Counted from the first letter of the stretch, positions 33,680 through 42,316 are shown. The stretch: 46,698 bases of DNA from Acidobacteriota bacterium (GCA_016201285.1 JACQDE010000012.1:1-46698); one strand, 5' to 3'. Notes: generated by a model from the sequence alone, not told the origin. Made by a program: numbers and translations.

Positions 33680-34903
33680 TCATTTCTCCACTTTCTTGCC
33701 GTCCAGTTCACGACCGGCGGGCTCCATCACCACCCGCTCGCCTTCACTGATTCCGGAAAGAATTTCCTCGCGCCTGTCCTGAGCGGCGCCGAAGGGCTCG
33801 CCAATCGTCCGGCCCAGCGTCACCATCCGCAACCGCGCGATGCCCTCCGCGTCGAGCACATAGACGCCGTGCAACTGCCCGCGGTGCAGGATCGCGCCCG
33901 CCGGCAGCGCAATCGCTTTCCGCTCACCGCGCGCAAACCACGCCCGCCCGAACAGCCCCGACCGGATCGCCCGGTCGCGCGGCAGATCGATCCGCGCGCG
34001 CACCGTGTGCGACGCCGCGTCCGCGCCCGCTTCGAGCTCCGCCACTGTGCCCGCAAAAATTTTCCCCGGCAGCGCATCCAGTTCCACCCGCGCCTTCGAC
34101 CCGCGCTTCACTTGCGCCGCGGCGGAGGCATCCACGGTCACCTCGATGCGGTACCGCGACGCGTCTTCCACAACGACGAGCGGCATTCCCGGCGCCGCCA
34201 TTGAGCCCGCCTCGGCCATGCGCCGCACCACCACGCCGCTGAACGGCGCGGTCACGCGCGTGTACCCGACGACCAACTCCACCGCGCGGAGCTCCGCCTG
34301 CGCCCGCGCGCGCATCGACGTCACCTGCTGCTGCCGCGCCTTTGCCGCCGCCAACCCTTCCTGCGCGCCGCGCTGTTTCGCTTCCACTTCGTCAAACTCC
34401 TGCGGGCTCACCGACTTTTTCTCGCGCAGCATCGCGAACCGTTCGTAGGTTTTCGCCATCACGTCGGCCTGCGCCTGCGCCGCCGCCACGCCCCGGAGAG
34501 CTTCTTCACGCGCCGCCACGGCTTCGTCCACCGCCGCTTTTGCCGCGCGCCGCCGCTCCGCCAGCTCGCGCTCGTCAATCTCGACGAGCGTTTGCCCGGC
34601 CCTTACCGCGTCGCCTTCACGCACGTGCACGGCCGTCACCGTGCCCATCACTCGCGCCGCCACTTGCGCCGTCGCCGCGCTCGCCACTGTGCCGGGCGCT
34701 TCGATCTCGTCCGGAACAGCTTCCATCTTTACCGCTTCCACACGCACTCCACTCACGCGCTCCGCGGCCGTCGGCTTCGCCGCTTCCTTCCCTCCGCACC
34801 CCGCCAGAACTAAAAGCAGCACGCCCACCACGGCGCCGCCTAGTGTGCGTTTGTCATCCTGAGTCCGCCGTGGCGGACGAAGGATCTCTCTTTGTATGTT
34901 CAT
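33680..34903 (-). CDS. RND periplasmic adaptor (membrane-fusion) lipoprotein
   Basis: The 407-residue protein bridges the permease and TolC. A lipobox VLAGC (LLLVLAGCGGKE) implies lipid anchoring. Then come the lipoyl half (IEAPGTVASAATAQVAARVMGTVTAVHVREGDAVRAGQTL), a long coiled-coil hairpin (about 105-205), the second lipoyl half (VTAPFSGVVVRRMAEAGSM), beta-barrel and membrane-proximal domains. ATG 34903 overlaps the TolC stop (ATGA), with GGAGGA in the end of tolC. Residues about 4-16 (QREILRPPRRTQD) are encoded by a dispersed repeat, and PFGAAQDR near the C-terminus by another, so repeats have entered the gene twice. Confidence 0.92.
   Translation of the reverse strand: MNIQREILRPPRRTQDDKRTLGGAVVGVLLLVLAGCGGKEAAKPTAAERVSGVRVEAVKMEAVPDEIEAPGTVASAATAQVAARVMGTVTAVHVREGDAVRAGQTLVEIDERELAERRRAAKAAVDEAVAAREEALRGVAAAQAQADVMAKTYERFAMLREKKSVSPQEFDEVEAKQRGAQEGLAAAKARQQQVTSMRARAQAELRAVELVVGYTRVTAPFSGVVVRRMAEAGSMAAPGMPLVVVEDASRYRIEVTVDASAAAQVKRGSKARVELDALPGKIFAGTVAELEAGADAASHTVRARIDLPRDRAIRSGLFGRAWFARGERKAIALPAGAILHRGQLHGVYVLDAEGIARLRMVTLGRTIGEPFGAAQDRREEILSGISEGERVVMEPAGRELDGKKVEK
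33773..33797 (-). repeat. CCTTCGGCGCCGCTCAGGAC repeat inside the adaptor gene
   Basis: On the minus strand this reads CCTTCGGCGCCGCTCAGGAC and encodes P-F-G-A-A-Q-D-R in frame. The same element occurs between genes (CCCTTCGGCTGCGCTCAGGG at 19936, CCCTTCGGCGTCGCTCAGGG at 27127, and a variant at 39039) and in a second gene at 43391. Confidence 0.65.
34853..34890. repeat. dispersed GTCATCCTGAG ... GAAGGATCTCTC repeat at the adaptor start
   Basis: GTCATCCTGAG, the inverted repeat GTCCGCC/GGCGGAC and GAAGGATCTCTC form a compact copy. It lies wholly within the first codons of the adaptor gene, just inside its ATG, and is translated as part of the signal-peptide n-region. Confidence 0.7.
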
Positions 34904-36330
34904 CGCACTCCTCCGCGGACCAACTGCGAATCCGCCCTCAATCTCCCCGCCGCGCGTTCCAACTGCGCTCGCGCCACCTGCCAGTCATGCAGGGCCGCGA
35001 AATACCCGGTGCGCGCCTCGAGTTGCGCCGTCTGCGCGCGCAGCAGGTCGGTCATTGTCGCGAGGCCCGCCTCGTACCGGTTCTGAATGATGCGCAGGCT
35101 TTCCTTCGCCTGCTCGACTGCGTCCCGCGCCGCCGCTGCGCGCTGCTCCGCCGCGCTCACTTCGAGAAACGCCTGCCGCACCTCGAGCCGCACGCCCGAG
35201 CGAAAATACTCCACTTGGTTCGCTGCCTGCCGCTCGCGCGCCCGCGCTTCATCAAGCCGAGCGCGGTCCGCGCCGCCGGCGAATACATTCACCTCCACGC
35301 GCGCGCCCGCCGTCCAGTTCGTTCCCGAAGGCCCGCCGCCCAGCGATTCCGCGTCGCGCTCGAAATTCGCAAACACCCCGACCTTTGGCGCGAATTCCGC
35401 CTTGGCCACTTTCGTGCCGCTCGCCGTCGCTTGCTGCTGGAGTTCCGCCGCGCGCAGCGCCGGCCGCTCCGCGAGCGCGACCTTTTCCCACTCGTCCATC
35501 GTGGCCGTCCCGGTTGCCTCGGAACCGCCCGGCTCCGTCAGCGCGTCCTGCGGCTCCTTCATCGCCGACGGGCCCAGCCCCAGCTCGTGCCCCAGCGCCA
35601 TGCGCGCGAGCGCCACCTGGTTCGCCGCGCGGATTTCGCGCTCCTTCATCTGCGCTACAAAAACCTGCGCGGAAAGTTTGTCCGACGCCACCACCAGCCC
35701 CGCCTTTTCCAGGTCCGTCACGCGCTGTTCGTTCGCCTCCGCAGTGCGCAGCGCTTCGCGCGCCGCAGAAAAATTCTCCCGCGCCACGATCACGCCGTAG
35801 TACGCGCGCACCACGCGCAGGATCAGGTCCTGCCGCGCCTGCTCGGTGGAAAAATCCGCTGCCGTCTCCATCCGCCGCGCTCCGGCCACGCGGTAATGCG
35901 TGCGCAGCGCGTCGAACAGCATCATCTGCCCGTCGACGCGCGTCAGCGAATTATTGAGAGGCGCCGGCGCGTTCAGCCCCGGCAGCGCGAAGTTGGCCGC
36001 GGTGAACTGCCGTTGCCGCAGCCGCGTGCCGAACACGTACACCGGGTCGTTCCCGCGGAGAAAACTCTGCGAGAAGTTGACCCAGGGAAACCACGCCGCC
36101 CGCGCCTGAGCGGTTTGCGCCCGCGCCACGTTGGACTCCTCCGCCTGCGCCTTCAGCGCCGGATTCTTCTCGAGCGCCATGCGCACTGCCTGCTCCAGCG
36201 TCAGCGCCTCGCCCGCGGCGAGCGAAGTTGCCGGGTTTTGCACCGTGGCCTGCGCCCGCGCCACGCCCCCGCAGGCCAACAGCAACCCGGCCAGCATCAC
36301 CCACTGAACTACCTGTCTGCTCGTTTTCAT
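34900..36330 (-). CDS. TolC-family outer-membrane efflux protein
   Basis: The 476-residue product has a signal peptide (WVMLAGLLLACGGVARA) and two repeats of the outer-membrane factor fold: LTLEQAVRMALEKNPALKAQAEE, coiled helices and a strand region around 100-130, then FDALRTHYRVAGARRMETAADF and ARQDLILRVVRAYYGVIVARENFSAAREALRTAE; the second half repeats this with NWTAGARVEVNVFAGGADRARLDEARARERQAANQVEYFRSGVRLEVRQAFLEVSAAEQR. It forms the exit duct for the RND pump. It is the first gene of the operon, 217 bases after the ArsR-type regulator, and overlaps the adaptor start by four bases. Confidence 0.92.
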   Translation of the reverse strand: MKTSRQVVQWVMLAGLLLACGGVARAQATVQNPATSLAAGEALTLEQAVRMALEKNPALKAQAEESNVARAQTAQARAAWFPWVNFSQSFLRGNDPVYVFGTRLRQRQFTAANFALPGLNAPAPLNNSLTRVDGQMMLFDALRTHYRVAGARRMETAADFSTEQARQDLILRVVRAYYGVIVARENFSAAREALRTAEANEQRVTDLEKAGLVVASDKLSAQVFVAQMKEREIRAANQVALARMALGHELGLGPSAMKEPQDALTEPGGSEATGTATMDEWEKVALAERPALRAAELQQQATASGTKVAKAEFAPKVGVFANFERDAESLGGGPSGTNWTAGARVEVNVFAGGADRARLDEARARERQAANQVEYFRSGVRLEVRQAFLEVSAAEQRAAAARDAVEQAKESLRIIQNRYEAGLATMTDLLRAQTAQLEARTGYFAALHDWQVARAQLERAAGRLRADSQLVRGGVR

Positions 36331-36377
36331 TTCGAATCTCGCTTTTCCGCTCTCTCTCGTGCAACGGGTTGGGTGGT

Positions 36378-36435
36378 CATTCTGAATCCGCCGCTTGCCC
36401 GGCGCGAAGCCGAAGGGCGGCGGACGAGGAATCTG
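36378..36435. repeat. dispersed GTCATTCTGAATCCGCC ... GAGGAATCTG repeat
   Basis: The ends match the copies at 4833, 25796 and 34853; the middle contains GTCATTCTGAATCCGCCG and CGGCGGACGAGGAATC, an inverted repeat around an insert. It occupies the space between the regulator gene and tolC. A separate inverted repeat ATTCCTCGG/GAGGAATCTG-type sequence follows near 36468. Confidence 0.5.
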
Positions 36436-36547
36436 CTTTTGGCTTCTCTGCCCTGAAAAGAAAACAGATTCCTCGGAATCACAGTGCTGAAACCCTTCTC
36501 AACATGCTGCTCGGCCCTCTCCCTCTCGCCGCGAGCCACTCGCTGCT

Positions 36548-36934
36548 TCACCGCAACGATCTCGCCAGCTCCGACCCGCGCTTCAGCCGCACCGCCAGCA
36601 CGCTCCGGATCATCCCGCAGGCGTCCTTGATCTCGCTGAAGGCCAGGCGGTGGAACGCCGCGCGCCCTTCGGTCCGCGACTCCACCAGCCCCACGTGCTT
36701 CATCAGCGCGAGGTGCTGCGACAGGTTCATCTTGCTGATGCCCAGCTCGCGCTCCAGTTCCTGTGAGGATTTCTCGCCGCCGGCCAGCAGGTCGAGGATC
36801 TGCAGCCGCCGCGGATGAGCCAGCACGCGACAGATGCCCGCCTGCATGCGGTAGAGCATCTCGCGCTCCTTGGGAATCTTGACGGTCCGCTCGGACGGGC
36901 GTGGCGAGGATCTCTTGTGGGCGGCGTGACTCAT
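36548..36934 (-). CDS. ArsR-family winged-helix transcriptional regulator
   Basis: The 128-residue protein starts at ATG 36934 after AAGGAGGAGG; a longer frame to 37021 lacks a ribosome site. The winged-helix core is clear: EMLYRMQAGICRVLAHPRRLQILDLLAGGEKSSQELERELGISKMNLSQHLALMKHVGLVESRTEGRAAFHRL. No typical metal-binding ELCVC motif is present in helix alpha3; a lone Cys lies near the start (GICRVL) and another at KDACGM. It stands directly upstream of the RND efflux operon on the same strand and probably represses it. A paired operator-like sequence lies over its promoter. Confidence 0.88.
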   Translation of the reverse strand: MSHAAHKRSSPRPSERTVKIPKEREMLYRMQAGICRVLAHPRRLQILDLLAGGEKSSQELERELGISKMNLSQHLALMKHVGLVESRTEGRAAFHRLAFSEIKDACGMIRSVLAVRLKRGSELARSLR

Positions 36935-37241
36935 ATTCCTCCTCCTTCTTCCCGGCACAACTGCGGGGGCCCGGCCGGCGGCCGCTTGCCCGGTCCCACC
37001 GGCCTGGTCCCCATCCAGCAATCGTCTCTTCTAGGATACACAAGTTGCGCAATATTGCAACTAATTTGTTCCGAGCGCGCGGCGCGACGGCCGCAGCGGG
37101 AATGCCCGGAGGACAAGGGCTCAGCGCAACAGGAATCAGGGCTCAGAATCGAGCAGGGCGCGGAGGAAATGCAAAACGCCGGCTGTCACGCTGCAACTCT
37201 GCCACTCTTCAACTTCTTGACCCTTTAATCTTTTAACCGCC
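36935..37241. other. 307-base intergenic region with the arsR promoter
   Basis: Apart from the minus-strand promoter and operator at 37033-37062 and the ribosome site next to 36934, nothing recognisable is present. The right part (about 37070-37240) is the downstream region of the amidohydrolase gene at 37242-38969, which runs on the same strand; no clear terminator is seen. Confidence 0.4.
37033..37062 (-). promoter_or_regulatory. candidate promoter and ArsR operator
   Basis: On the minus strand, TTGCAA (37060-37055) and TATCCT (37038-37033) are 16 bases apart and could be -35 and -10 boxes. The inverted repeat AGTTGC-8-GCAACT (37043-37062) covers the -35 box and spacer, where a bound repressor would block polymerase. 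It is AT-rich in a GC-rich region. The assignment to the adjacent ArsR-type gene is inference. Confidence 0.5.
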
Positions 37242-38969
37242 CTACGGCGAAACCTCGTATAGCACGTTTCCGTTGAACACCGTCTTCAGCACCCGCAGCG
37301 CGTGCAGCTCCCCCAGCTTGATTTTGAACGGGTCCGCGCTCAGCACGATGATGTCCGCGGATTTTCCCGGCTTGATCGCGCCCAGCGTTTTTTCCGCAAA
37401 CTCCGCGTACGCCCCGCCGCGCGTGTACGCCGCGAGCGCCGTTTCGAGGCTCACCTTGTGTTCCGGGATCCATCCGCCCGCCGGCTGCCCGCCGGCAGTG
37501 GTGCGGTTCACCGCCGTGTGCAGCCCATGCACCGGGTTCAAGCTGATGCACGAAGGCCAGTCGCTCGAGAAGACCAGCCGCGCCCCGGCGCGCTCGAGTG
37601 CCTGCCACGCAAACGCGCGCGTCGTCCGCTCCGGCCCTGCCGCCCGCGACCACACGTCAATCGTTCCCGGATCGGCGTGGATGGGCATCATCGACGCCAG
37701 CACGTCGAGCTGCTTGAACCGCGGCACGTCCGCCGCGGCCACCGTCTCGATGTGCTCCACGCGGAACCTCGAATCCTTTCTTCCGTTCACTTTTTCCGCG
37801 TTCTCGTACGCGTCCAGCGACATCCGCACCCCGCGGTCGCCGATCGCGTGGATGTACACCTGCAGCCCGGCGCGGTCCGCCCACGCCACGATGTTGTTGG
37901 CCTGCTCCTGCGTGTACTGCGGCCGGCCGGACGTTTCCGGCTGGTCCGAGTACGGCTCGAGCATCGCTGCCGTGTGCGTCTCGATTACGCCGTCCATCAC
38001 CATCTTGATCGCGCCCACGCGCAGCCGCGGTCCGGAAAATTCTTTGGCCATCGCCGCAATCTTTTCGATGTCCGGCTCGGTCGTTTGCGGAGTGGCGTCG
38101 ATGGCCACGCTCACGCGCGCTGTCAGTTGGCCGCGCTCGAGCAGTTCCTTGTAAAGCTCAACGTCTTCGCGGCTGCCGTGCGCGTTCTGGATGCTGGTGA
38201 TGCCCAGCGAGGCCGCAATCCCCAGCGCCCGCCGCAGCGCGTCGAGCCGCTGCTCGCGTGTTGGCGGCGGAATCTTGCTCCGCACCAGGTTCTGCGCGGC
38301 TTCCTTCAGCACGCCGGTCGGCTGCCCCGAGGCGTCGCGGACGATTTCGCCGAATCCGGAAAACGCCGTGTCCTGGTTGACACCCGCCACTTGCAGCGCC
38401 TTCGTGTTCGCCCAGCCCGTGTGCCCGTCGTACGCCACCAGATACACCGGCCGGTTCCCCACCACTTTGTCGATGTCTTCCCGCGCCGGCAGCCGCCCGG
38501 GGATCCACGAGTACTGCCAGCCGTAGCCGAGCAGCCACGGCGCCGCCGGATCGTCCTCGGCGAATTTCTTCAGCCGCGCCTGCATCTCCGCCAGTGAGTT
38601 CGCGCCGTTCAGGTCGAGCTGCGCCAGCCGCAGCGCGCCACCCAGAAAATGGAGGTGCGCGTCGTTGAACCCGGGCATGGCGAATCCGCCCTTCAGGTCC
38701 ACGCGCTTCGTCAGCGGGCCGCTCTGCGCGGCAATCTGCGCGTTCGTCCCCACCGCGACGATGTTTTCCCCGCGAACCGCCACCGCCTGCGCCCATGGCT
38801 GCGCCGCGTTGCCGGTCCAGATGCGCCCGTTCACCAGCGCGAGGGTGGCAGGTTCGGAGCGCGGGGCGCGGGACTTAGTGGGAGATTTTCGGGGTGCCTG
38901 GGCAAGCGATACACCTGCTGAGAGCGCCAGCAGGATTGCGAGTGCTGCGATTCGCCGCGCGTGAATCAT
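37242..38969 (-). CDS. secreted YtcJ-like amidohydrolase
   Basis: The 575-residue product (ATG 38969; two further ATGs upstream in frame) has a signal peptide (IAALAILLALSAGVSLAQ). Metal-site landmarks of the amidohydrolase superfamily: GFNDAHLHFLGG (HxH), the conserved region AIKMVMDGVIETHTAAML, YIHAIGDRGVRMSLDAYE, FRVEHIETVAAADVPRFK and FSSDWPSCISLNPVHGLHTAV with the metal/catalytic Asp. The late segment EHKVSLETALAAYTRGGAYAEFAEKTLGAIKPGKSADIIVL is typical of the YtcJ branch (amidohydrolase_3). The substrate is unknown. A second amidohydrolase of another branch lies immediately upstream on the same strand. Confidence 0.9.
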   Translation of the reverse strand: MIHARRIAALAILLALSAGVSLAQAPRKSPTKSRAPRSEPATLALVNGRIWTGNAAQPWAQAVAVRGENIVAVGTNAQIAAQSGPLTKRVDLKGGFAMPGFNDAHLHFLGGALRLAQLDLNGANSLAEMQARLKKFAEDDPAAPWLLGYGWQYSWIPGRLPAREDIDKVVGNRPVYLVAYDGHTGWANTKALQVAGVNQDTAFSGFGEIVRDASGQPTGVLKEAAQNLVRSKIPPPTREQRLDALRRALGIAASLGITSIQNAHGSREDVELYKELLERGQLTARVSVAIDATPQTTEPDIEKIAAMAKEFSGPRLRVGAIKMVMDGVIETHTAAMLEPYSDQPETSGRPQYTQEQANNIVAWADRAGLQVYIHAIGDRGVRMSLDAYENAEKVNGRKDSRFRVEHIETVAAADVPRFKQLDVLASMMPIHADPGTIDVWSRAAGPERTTRAFAWQALERAGARLVFSSDWPSCISLNPVHGLHTAVNRTTAGGQPAGGWIPEHKVSLETALAAYTRGGAYAEFAEKTLGAIKPGKSADIIVLSADPFKIKLGELHALRVLKTVFNGNVLYEVSP

Positions 38970-39072
38970 GGTTTCCCCCATTGCCGGGACTTTAACGAAG
39001 CGGGAGCAAGCTCCCACACTCCCAAAAGGGGTGCAGCTCTTCGGCTTCGCTCCGGGCAGGCAAGCAGCGCCC

Positions 39073-40422
39073 CTACTTCGAGCGGTCGTTGCGGAAGATG
39101 ACGCCTTCCTTCATCACGAAGAACACTTTCTCCGTCACGCGGATCTCCTGCGTCGGATCGCCCGGCACCGCCACCACATCCGCGATTTTCCCCGTATCGA
39201 GCGTCCCCAGCTTGTCTGCTACGCCGAGCAGCTCCGCGTCCACGGACATGGCCGTCTTCAGCGCGTCCGCCGGCTTCATCCCCAGGCTGACGTACTGGAA
39301 AAACTCCTCCGCGTTCCGCCCGTGCGGATAAACCGCCGCGTCGGTACCGAACGCGATCTTCACGCCTTTGGCCAGCGCCCGCTTGAACATGCCCGTAGCC
39401 GCCGCCATCGCCGCCCGCGCTTTTTCCTGGATCACCGGCGGCATCCCGGTGGCCTTTTCGAGCCGTTCGCGCAGGCCGACGAGGGCCATCATGGTCGGCA
39501 CCAGGTAGGTGCCGCGCGCCTTCATCATGTCCAGCGCCTCATCATCGAGGAAGCTGCCGTGCTCGATCGAATTGATCCCCGCTCGGATGGCCCGCTTGGC
39601 GGCTTCGGCGCCGTGCGAGTGCGCCGCCGCTTTCAGCCGCAGCGCGTGCGCTTCGTCCACCAGCGCGTCGAGCTCCGCCTGCGTGAGCTGCGGTGTGTCC
39701 ACCGCGTCGGTCAGCGAAAGCACCCCGCCCGACGCGCACGTCTTGATCACGTCGGCGCCGTACTTGTGCGCCAGGCGCACCGCCGCGCGCACCTGGTCCG
39801 GCCCGTTGGCCACGCCGTCCTCCGGCCCGGTTTCTTTGAACAGCCCCTGCCGGAATCCGCCCTCGTCGCAGTGCCCGCCGGTGGCGCCGATGGCGTGCAC
39901 CGTGACGAGCATTCGCGGCCCGATAATTCTGCCGTTGCGGATGGCGTTGCGCAGCCCGACGTCAACCTGGTTGCCTGCGCCGAGGTCGCGCACCGTGGTA
40001 AATCCCGCCAGCAGCGTCTTCTTTACATTCACCGTGGCGTCCAGCGCCTGCTCGGCGGCGGGCTTCTGCAACTGGTCGAGCGCCGCCTGTTTCCAGTCCT
40101 CGGCCGGGCCGCTCGTCTCGTGCGTGTGCGCGTCGATGAAGCCGGGCAGCAACGTGGCATCGCCCAGGTCGATCACCTCGGCGCCCGCGGGGATCGCCGC
40201 ATTCGGCCCTGCCGCCACGATCTTTCCGTCCTTCACGACGACAATTCCCGGCATCACGACGGCGTCGCTCTTGCCGTCGAACATCCGCGCCGCTTTCAGC
40301 GCCACGGTCTTTCCGCCCGCAGGCGCCGCAGTCTGTCCCGACGCCGTCGGAACCCCAACATTCTCCGCCAGCACCACGCACACCAGCACCGCCAACACCG
40401 CACAGACAATTCCGCGTTTCAT
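39073..40422 (-). CDS. secreted amidohydrolase, prolidase/imidazolonepropionase-like
   Basis: The 449-residue protein starts at ATG 40422 (GGGAGGG upstream); the frame upstream to 40623 runs over the tRNA-Asn gene and is not coding. It has a signal peptide (IVCAVLAVLVCVVLAENVG). Superfamily motifs: LLPGFIDAHTHE (HxH), TLLAGFTTVRDLGAG, ADVIKTCASGGVLS (metal-bridging Lys likely), AAAHSHGAEAAKRAIRAGINSIEHGSFLDDEAL, and IAFGTDAAVYPHGRNAEEF (Asp). This is the branch annotated as Xaa-Pro dipeptidases or imidazolonepropionase-like proteins. It precedes the YtcJ-like gene by 103 bases; the pair may work on peptide-like or cyclic amides outside the cytoplasm. Confidence 0.9.
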   Translation of the reverse strand: MKRGIVCAVLAVLVCVVLAENVGVPTASGQTAAPAGGKTVALKAARMFDGKSDAVVMPGIVVVKDGKIVAAGPNAAIPAGAEVIDLGDATLLPGFIDAHTHETSGPAEDWKQAALDQLQKPAAEQALDATVNVKKTLLAGFTTVRDLGAGNQVDVGLRNAIRNGRIIGPRMLVTVHAIGATGGHCDEGGFRQGLFKETGPEDGVANGPDQVRAAVRLAHKYGADVIKTCASGGVLSLTDAVDTPQLTQAELDALVDEAHALRLKAAAHSHGAEAAKRAIRAGINSIEHGSFLDDEALDMMKARGTYLVPTMMALVGLRERLEKATGMPPVIQEKARAAMAAATGMFKRALAKGVKIAFGTDAAVYPHGRNAEEFFQYVSLGMKPADALKTAMSVDAELLGVADKLGTLDTGKIADVVAVPGDPTQEIRVTEKVFFVMKEGVIFRNDRSK

Positions 40423-40591
40423 GAATGGCCCTCCCTGAAGCGTTTGAGTCGCCCCATCATATTGAACTCCCCGCCGATTGCAACGCCTCCGCGCACCCCA
40501 ATCCTCTTTCAACAGAAATGCTGGACAGTGCCTTACGACGCGGGGCCCTCGCGCCCGCGCCGGAATCCGATTACAATGTTGGAACGCCCGC

Positions 40592-40667
40592 TGGGGCGTG
40601 GTCCAAACGGTAGGACGCTGCACTGTTAATGCAGACGGTGGAGGTTCGAATCCTCCCGCCCCAGCCA
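40592..40667 (+). tRNA. tRNA-Asn (anticodon GTT), first copy
   Basis: TGGGGCG (40592-40598) pairs with CGCCCCA, then G and encoded CCA (40665-40667). The anticodon stem CTGCA/TGCAG holds loop CTGTTAA with anticodon GTT (40625-40627). T-arm GGAGG-TTCGAAT-CCTCC is intact. Confidence 0.95.
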
Positions 40668-40722
40668 GCTTTTTCCACTACAGCATATTGAAATTGTGCC
40701 GATGGAGAAGACGAACACCCGC

Positions 40723-40798
40723 TGGGGTGTGGTCCAAACGGCAGGACGCCTCACTGTTAATGAGGACGGTGGTGGTTCGAGTCCACCCGCCCCAGCCA
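40723..40798 (+). tRNA. tRNA-Asn (anticodon GTT), second copy
   Basis: TGGGGTG (40723-40729) pairs with CGCCCCA (one T-G pair), with encoded CCA (40796-40798). The anticodon stem is CCTCA/TGAGG, loop CTGTTAA, anticodon GTT (40756-40758). T-arm GGTGG/CCACC. It differs from the first copy by paired changes in two stems and lies 55 bases downstream. Confidence 0.95.
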
Positions 40799-40868
40799 TT
40801 CCCTCCCGCTTCGCAATTTCAGATTTCAAGTGGCGCTGTTGACATCCCGGGCTCTGGCCACGTCGAGC

Positions 40869-40888
40869 CCCCAGGCACGTGCCTGGGG
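40869..40888. repeat. perfect 20-base palindrome
   Basis: CCCCAGGCACGTGCCTGGGG is fully self-complementary. It lies between the tRNA-Asn pair and the 3' end of the convergent permease gene and could act as a transcription barrier for either side, although no T-run follows. Confidence 0.45.
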
Positions 40889-40972
40889 CGTCGCTAAGGA
40901 TTTCACCCGGGCCATTTCAAATCTGGATTTTCTTGCTTTCGGCAGGATTCCCTTCACTCGGATACCTGGCGC

Positions 40973-42316
40973 CTACTCGTACCGCAGTGCCTCCACCGGA
41001 TCCAGTTTCGCCGCTTTCCACGCCGGATAAATCCCAAACAGCAATCCGATACACGTCGCGGTCACCATCCCCGCGCTCACCCAGAACAGCGACACCGCCG
41101 CCGGCAGCGACGGCGCGAACATCCGCACCATCATCCCCACCGCCGACCCGCCTAAGATGCCGATGATCCCGCCGATGCCGGTCAGCGTCATCGCTTCCAG
41201 CAGAAATTGCTGCAGGATATTCCGCCGTTTCGCGCCGATGGCTTTGCGGATGCCGATTTCGCGTGTCCGCTCGGTCACGCTCACCAGCATGATGTTCATC
41301 ACGCCGATTCCGCCCACCAGCAGCGTCACCGACGCCACCAGAAACACCAGGGCAAAGATCCCCGTCGAAATCTGCCGCCACAGGTCAATAAACGCGTCCG
41401 GAGTGAAGATGGCGAAGTCGTCCGGCTTGTCCGACGCCAGCCGCCGCTCCCGCCGCAGCAGGTCCCGCACCGCGTCCACCACTTGCGGCACCGCGTCCGC
41501 GCTCGTCGCCTTGATCCAGAAAACGTAGTCTTTCTGTTCCGGGTGCAGCTTGCGCAGCGTCGAGAGCGGAAAGCTCACCAGGTTATCCTCGGGATTCGCA
41601 CCGCCGCCCAGCGCCTGTTTGCGCCGCTCGTTCACGCCGACCACCGTGAACACGCGCCCTTCCACCAGCACTTCCTTGCCGATGGGGTCCTCGTTCGTGT
41701 CGGGAAACAGAATCCGCGCGGTGTCGTACCCCAGCACGACGATGGGCGAGCGGTGCTCCTCGTCCACCAGCGTCGGCGCGCGCCCCCGCTCGAGGCCGAT
41801 GTCGAACACACGCCGCACCGACGGCGGCCCGCCCTGCAGGATCACGTTTTTCGCCCGGTACGCCCCGCGCGTTACGTAGGACGTCCCCGCGCCGAACTCC
41901 GGCCGGAACACCCGCAGCGTCGCCGCCGCCGCTTCCACGTTCGGCAGTTGCGCGATCTTTTCCGTCCACTCCCCCTGCAATTCTTTCCGCGTGAACCATT
42001 CGCTCGGCGGCCGCCCCAGCGAGGCCCACGGAAACCGGTAGCAGATGATGATGTTCGACCCCAGCGACTCCACCGACCCGATCACGTTCGTGTTCAGCCC
42101 GTTGATCACGCTGGTGACCGCGATCACCGTCCCCACCGCGATTACGATCGACCCGATCGTCAGCGCCGAGCGCAGCTTGTTCCGCCGCATCGCGTCCACC
42201 GCCAAGCCCACCGCTTCGCCCAGCTCGGTCAGCCACTGCCGCCGGCCCGTCACCGCGGCGCTCCCGAAACCTCGGGACGCCTGCCCCGCCGCCCGAATTG
42301 TTTCTGTTGTCGCCAT
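40973..42316 (-). CDS. MacB/FtsX-type ABC transporter permease
   Basis: The 447-residue protein has one helix near residues 50-72 (ALTIGSIVIAVGTVIAVTSVING), a periplasmic MacB-PCD domain (about 75-310; VRRVFDIGLERGRAPTLVDEEH, VVLGYDTARILF, VVGVNERRKQ), then the FtsX core with three helices: IFALVFLVASVTLLVGGIGVMNIMLVSVTERTREIGIRKAIGAKRRNILQQFLLEAMTLTGIGGIIGILGG, then GMVTATCIGLLFGIYPAWKAAKLDPVEALRYE. MacB-type permeases need an ATPase and usually an adaptor; none is in the window. A REP hairpin begins only four bases upstream of the ATG, so the ribosome site is poor or absent there. Confidence 0.9.
   Translation of the reverse strand: MATTETIRAAGQASRGFGSAAVTGRRQWLTELGEAVGLAVDAMRRNKLRSALTIGSIVIAVGTVIAVTSVINGLNTNVIGSVESLGSNIIICYRFPWASLGRPPSEWFTRKELQGEWTEKIAQLPNVEAAAATLRVFRPEFGAGTSYVTRGAYRAKNVILQGGPPSVRRVFDIGLERGRAPTLVDEEHRSPIVVLGYDTARILFPDTNEDPIGKEVLVEGRVFTVVGVNERRKQALGGGANPEDNLVSFPLSTLRKLHPEQKDYVFWIKATSADAVPQVVDAVRDLLRRERRLASDKPDDFAIFTPDAFIDLWRQISTGIFALVFLVASVTLLVGGIGVMNIMLVSVTERTREIGIRKAIGAKRRNILQQFLLEAMTLTGIGGIIGILGGSAVGMMVRMFAPSLPAAVSLFWVSAGMVTATCIGLLFGIYPAWKAAKLDPVEALRYE

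Noticed and set aside
30622-33750. 1,042-codon plus-strand open frame opposite the RND permease
   Set aside because: Antisense shadow; the translation is rich in Arg, His and Gln with no domain, while the minus strand encodes a complete RND permease.
34342-36456. 704-codon plus-strand frame across the adaptor and TolC genes
   Set aside because: Arg/Pro-rich low complexity, spans two genuine genes on the other strand.
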